Assembly (NCBI GenBank): GCA_023461135.1
Contig: JAEWNX010000270.1
Location: 1-8,252 of the forward strand
From: Pseudomonadota bacterium
GTDB taxonomy: Bacteria > Pseudomonadota > Alphaproteobacteria > Caulobacterales > Aquidulcibacteraceae
DNA length: 8,252 nucleotides
Direction of reading: 5' to 3'
This document shows positions 6,500-8,252 of this stretch, piece by piece. The notes below the pieces were generated by a model. That model was not told where the DNA came from, did not search any database, and saw only the letters and a program-made list of their open reading frames with translations. Every line of letters begins with the position of its first letter. The stretch's first letter is position 1. Made by a program: the position numbers and the translations under genes.

Positions 6500-8023
6500 A
6501 TGGCGCAGCCAGGGTTGCAGCGGGTGACGCTCATCACAGTGCACGGCACTGGCGATACGGCGGCGTCGCTCGACGGTGAGAAGTGGTTCCAGCGGGGGTC
6601 CCCGTTTGCGCAGCGTCTCGTTGCGAGACTGGCGGAGCATGGCTTGACAGCCGAGATCGCGCCCTTCCTGTGGTCGGGCGCAAACAGCGCGCGCGAACGC
6701 GAACGCGCGGCGTGTTTGCTCGCGCGCGGCGCCCGCGAAGCGAAGCGGCCGGTGCACCTGATCGGCCATTCCCACGGCGGCAATGTCGTCAATGACGCCG
6801 CTGTTTCGCTTGGTTGGGGCCGCAAGAAGCGCGTGCCGATCGCGAGCGCGACGACCGTCGGGACGCCTTTCTTCCGCGCCAGCGTGACGCTTTGGGAAGT
6901 GTTCGCGAGCCTCGCGTTTGTCGCGCTCGCCGTCGCCGGTTTGATTCAGCTGTACATAATCGTCAAGGACCAGATCGTGTGGTGGACCCTTTGGGACAGC
7001 GCGGCCGATTATGCGGCTTCGATGACCCAAGCGAACCCTCTGCCGCAGGAGGGGCTTAGCGCGGCGGAGATCGCGCAGAACACGCAACGCCAAATGGCGC
7101 GCTACGCAGCCGAGTATGCGGGTGTGCAGCGGGATATCGCTCTCACGTTCTGGCTGTCGGTGTTCAGCGCGCTAGCGTTCGTGCTGCTGCTGCCATCGGC
7201 GATTGGCGACCTCTTCAGGAAATGGCGTCTCATGCGTGGGCCAGCGATGTCGGCATCGATGCTCACTATCTGGCACCCGAACGACGAGGCAATCGCCTTC
7301 CTTCAGCGCGTCGAGAGAGTGTCAATCGAGCCGTTTCCTCGTGGCGCGCTGTGGCGCGGTTCGGCGCCCTTGGCGGCTAGTTGGGCGCTCCGCGTCGTTC
7401 TTCTGGTCGTGATCCCGGCCATCGTGATCTGGCTGCTGGATCCGATTGGCGTTCCTCAATGGCTTATGAGCGCCGCCGCCTTATTTGGCCTCTCAAGCGA
7501 ACTCTATCTTGCTTACCCTGAATATCCGGCCGAGCTGGGAGCGCGCGCGCTAGCCGGGGGATCGCTTATTTTCATCATCGCCTACGTCGTGGCGCGCATC
7601 GTCGCTGGCATTGTCCCTGAATGGGCATTGCGGCGTTCGCTGAACGCCTCCGTCGGCCGGGCCATCGCCAGCGCTGCGTTCGGGCGCGACGGCGGGGCCT
7701 ACATCGGCGAAGTGGCCTCGGCGTCGCACAATTTCGCCGGCCGGCAAGTGTTGGTCGAGGGCGAAGTGGCCGCTCGCATGCAGGCGAATGCGGCGGCCTC
7801 GGCCGACCACTTGCTTGGCAAATACCGTTGGCCGCTATTTAGCGTTGACGCACAAGACGATGGCGCAGCCGTATTGTCGTTGGCAAATGACGCGCTGACT
7901 TGGGATAGCCTTATCCACACCACCTACTTCGATCAGCCCGAGATTGCCGATCTGATCGCCGATCACATCGCCGCAGAGGTCCGTGGTTCGCCCTCAGCGG
8001 GGGCGCCTCACGCAGGAGTGTGA
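6500..8023 (+). CDS. membrane-embedded alpha/beta hydrolase (serine esterase/lipase-like)
   Basis: About 507 aa. The N-terminus has an alpha/beta-hydrolase fold: strand and oxyanion loop VTLITVHGTGD at 9-19, then the nucleophile elbow HLIGHSHGG at 86-94 with Ser91. Hydrophobic segments lie at about 130-155, 214-238, 295-313, 320-340 (weaker) and 350-372. Between the second and third is WHPNDEAIAFL at 258-268, where Asp262 is the likely acid. Near the C-terminus SLIHTTYFDQPEIADLIADHI at 470-490 supplies the likely catalytic His473. The substrate is unknown; a lipid or other ester near the membrane is plausible. The frame is open back to 6311, but upstream codons read through the palindromic repeat and look non-coding. 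ATG at 6500 begins MAQPGLQRVTLITVHG, with a close GAGGGG upstream; ATG at 6488 is the alternative. Codon use is somewhat less biased than in valS, a mild hint of transfer. It is divergent from valS and probably has its own promoter, not identified. Confidence 0.85.
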   Translation: MAQPGLQRVTLITVHGTGDTAASLDGEKWFQRGSPFAQRLVARLAEHGLTAEIAPFLWSGANSARERERAACLLARGAREAKRPVHLIGHSHGGNVVNDAAVSLGWGRKKRVPIASATTVGTPFFRASVTLWEVFASLAFVALAVAGLIQLYIIVKDQIVWWTLWDSAADYAASMTQANPLPQEGLSAAEIAQNTQRQMARYAAEYAGVQRDIALTFWLSVFSALAFVLLLPSAIGDLFRKWRLMRGPAMSASMLTIWHPNDEAIAFLQRVERVSIEPFPRGALWRGSAPLAASWALRVVLLVVIPAIVIWLLDPIGVPQWLMSAAALFGLSSELYLAYPEYPAELGARALAGGSLIFIIAYVVARIVAGIVPEWALRRSLNASVGRAIASAAFGRDGGAYIGEVASASHNFAGRQVLVEGEVAARMQANAAASADHLLGKYRWPLFSVDAQDDGAAVLSLANDALTWDSLIHTTYFDQPEIADLIADHIAAEVRGSPSAGAPHAGV

Positions 8024-8136
8024 TGGTGATGCAGCGGGCTGCCCGGCGGCGTTGGATCGTCGGGGAAGAGCGGCTCGAAATCCTCCTTGAACGGCTCTAT
8101 CCCAATTGTTGCGCAAACATCACGCCACCCAAGCAT
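8008..8136 (-). CDS. possible 42-aa small ORF opposing the hydrolase 3' end
   Basis: ATG at 8136 to TGA at 8010-8008. The peptide reads MLGWRDVCATIGIEPFKEDF and then an acidic, Pro-rich tail with four consecutive His near the end. Codons from about 8100 to 8040 are strongly GC3-biased, like genes of this window. The frame is also open upstream to the window edge, but there it uses rare codons (AGA, AGG, GTA, ATA), so that part is probably not coding. It overlaps the hydrolase stop by 16 bases. It lies opposite the + strand small ORF; at most one of the two is likely real. Confidence 0.2.
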   Translation of the reverse strand: MLGWRDVCATIGIEPFKEDFEPLFPDDPTPPGSPLHHHHTPA

Positions 8137-8250
8137 CGCGCGAAAATCTATCCTACACCCCGGCGCAGCCCTTACTCTGCACCCATCGCTCCGCTGGAGG
8201 GCAGTTGGCCAATGTTCACCCGATGCGACGAGCGATGTGATCGAGCGTGA
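8023..8250 (+). CDS. possible small ORF downstream of the hydrolase
   Basis: 75 codons starting at ATG 8023, which overlaps the hydrolase stop as TGATG; GTG at 8026 and ATG at 8029 are further in-frame starts. AGGAG at 8014-8018 is a good ribosome binding site, best spaced for 8026-8029. The first 30 residues (RRRWIVGEERLEILLERLYP) look helical and coding-like. The remainder is rich in Pro, Cys and Arg with poor codon bias and resembles non-coding sequence. No family is recognised. It may be a genuine small coupled gene, a remnant, or the shadow of an opposing reading frame. Confidence 0.3.
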   Translation: MVMQRAARRRWIVGEERLEILLERLYPNCCANITPPKHRAKIYPTPRRSPYSAPIAPLEGSWPMFTRCDERCDRA

Positions 8251-8252
8251 AG
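8216..8252 (-). CDS. possible C-terminus of a leftward gene entering from the right edge
   Basis: On the - strand the last 34 bases of the window read FTLDHIARRIG followed by a TGA stop at 8218-8216, with codons (TTC, CTC, GAT, CAC, ATC, CGC) typical of this genome. Only eleven residues are visible, so neither the family nor the reality of the gene can be decided here. Confidence 0.22.
   Translation of the reverse strand, partial: FTLDHIARRIG

Noticed and set aside
6688..6709. Palindrome-like GCGCGCG/GAACGC run
   Set aside because: It arises from alternating GCG/CGC/GAA codons (ARERERAA) in the hydrolase.
6395..7093. 232-codon - strand frame opposite the hydrolase N-terminus
   Set aside because: The + strand there encodes the oxyanion and Ser-elbow motifs; the antisense peptide is Arg/His-rich with no recognisable domain.
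1..8252. Defence system, CRISPR array, insertion sequence, integron or phage module
   Set aside because: I saw no spaced direct repeats, transposase or integrase motifs, terminal inverted repeats or phage proteins; all confident genes are housekeeping or general enzymes.

Overview
The window is GC-rich and has the codon bias of an alphaproteobacterium. Valyl-tRNA synthetase, a COG0523/CobW GTPase and a short palindromic repeat of a type I associate with alphaproteobacterial genomes all fit this. A Caulobacterales/Hyphomonadales-like host is possible but cannot be fixed from this sequence alone.

Left end, + strand (2-1845): the 3' part of a CobW-family metal-chaperone GTPase is followed by a small WD40 beta-propeller protein. 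The second gene starts inside the stop of the first (GTGA overlap), so the two are probably translated together and may act in one metal-handling (probably zinc) process.

Middle, - strand (6241 down to 1869): a compact three-gene run reads leftward. It holds valS (928 aa, apparently complete), an extended-SDR NAD-dependent epimerase/dehydratase whose GTG start overlaps the valS stop by one base, and, 51 bases on, an unrecognised 190-aa protein with one membrane segment. The WD40 gene and the 190-aa gene converge at 1846-1868. valS has a -10-like element 7 bases before its ATG and no ribosome binding site, so a leaderless transcript is possible.

Right part, + strand (6242-8252): a 258-base divergent intergenic stretch carries a degenerate palindromic repeat at 6410-6442. 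It is followed by a membrane-embedded alpha/beta hydrolase (about 507 aa). The likely Ser, Asp and His of its triad are separated by groups of transmembrane segments. The last 230 bases are uncertain: a + strand small ORF with a good ribosome binding site, an opposing small - strand ORF, and a possible C-terminus of a - strand gene entering from the right.

Most of the window is ordinary chromosomal content. The items most worth a second look are the split-triad membrane hydrolase, the GTPase-propeller pair, the repeat and a codon-usage patch in valS. I saw no tRNA, rRNA, CRISPR array, insertion sequence or phage gene.
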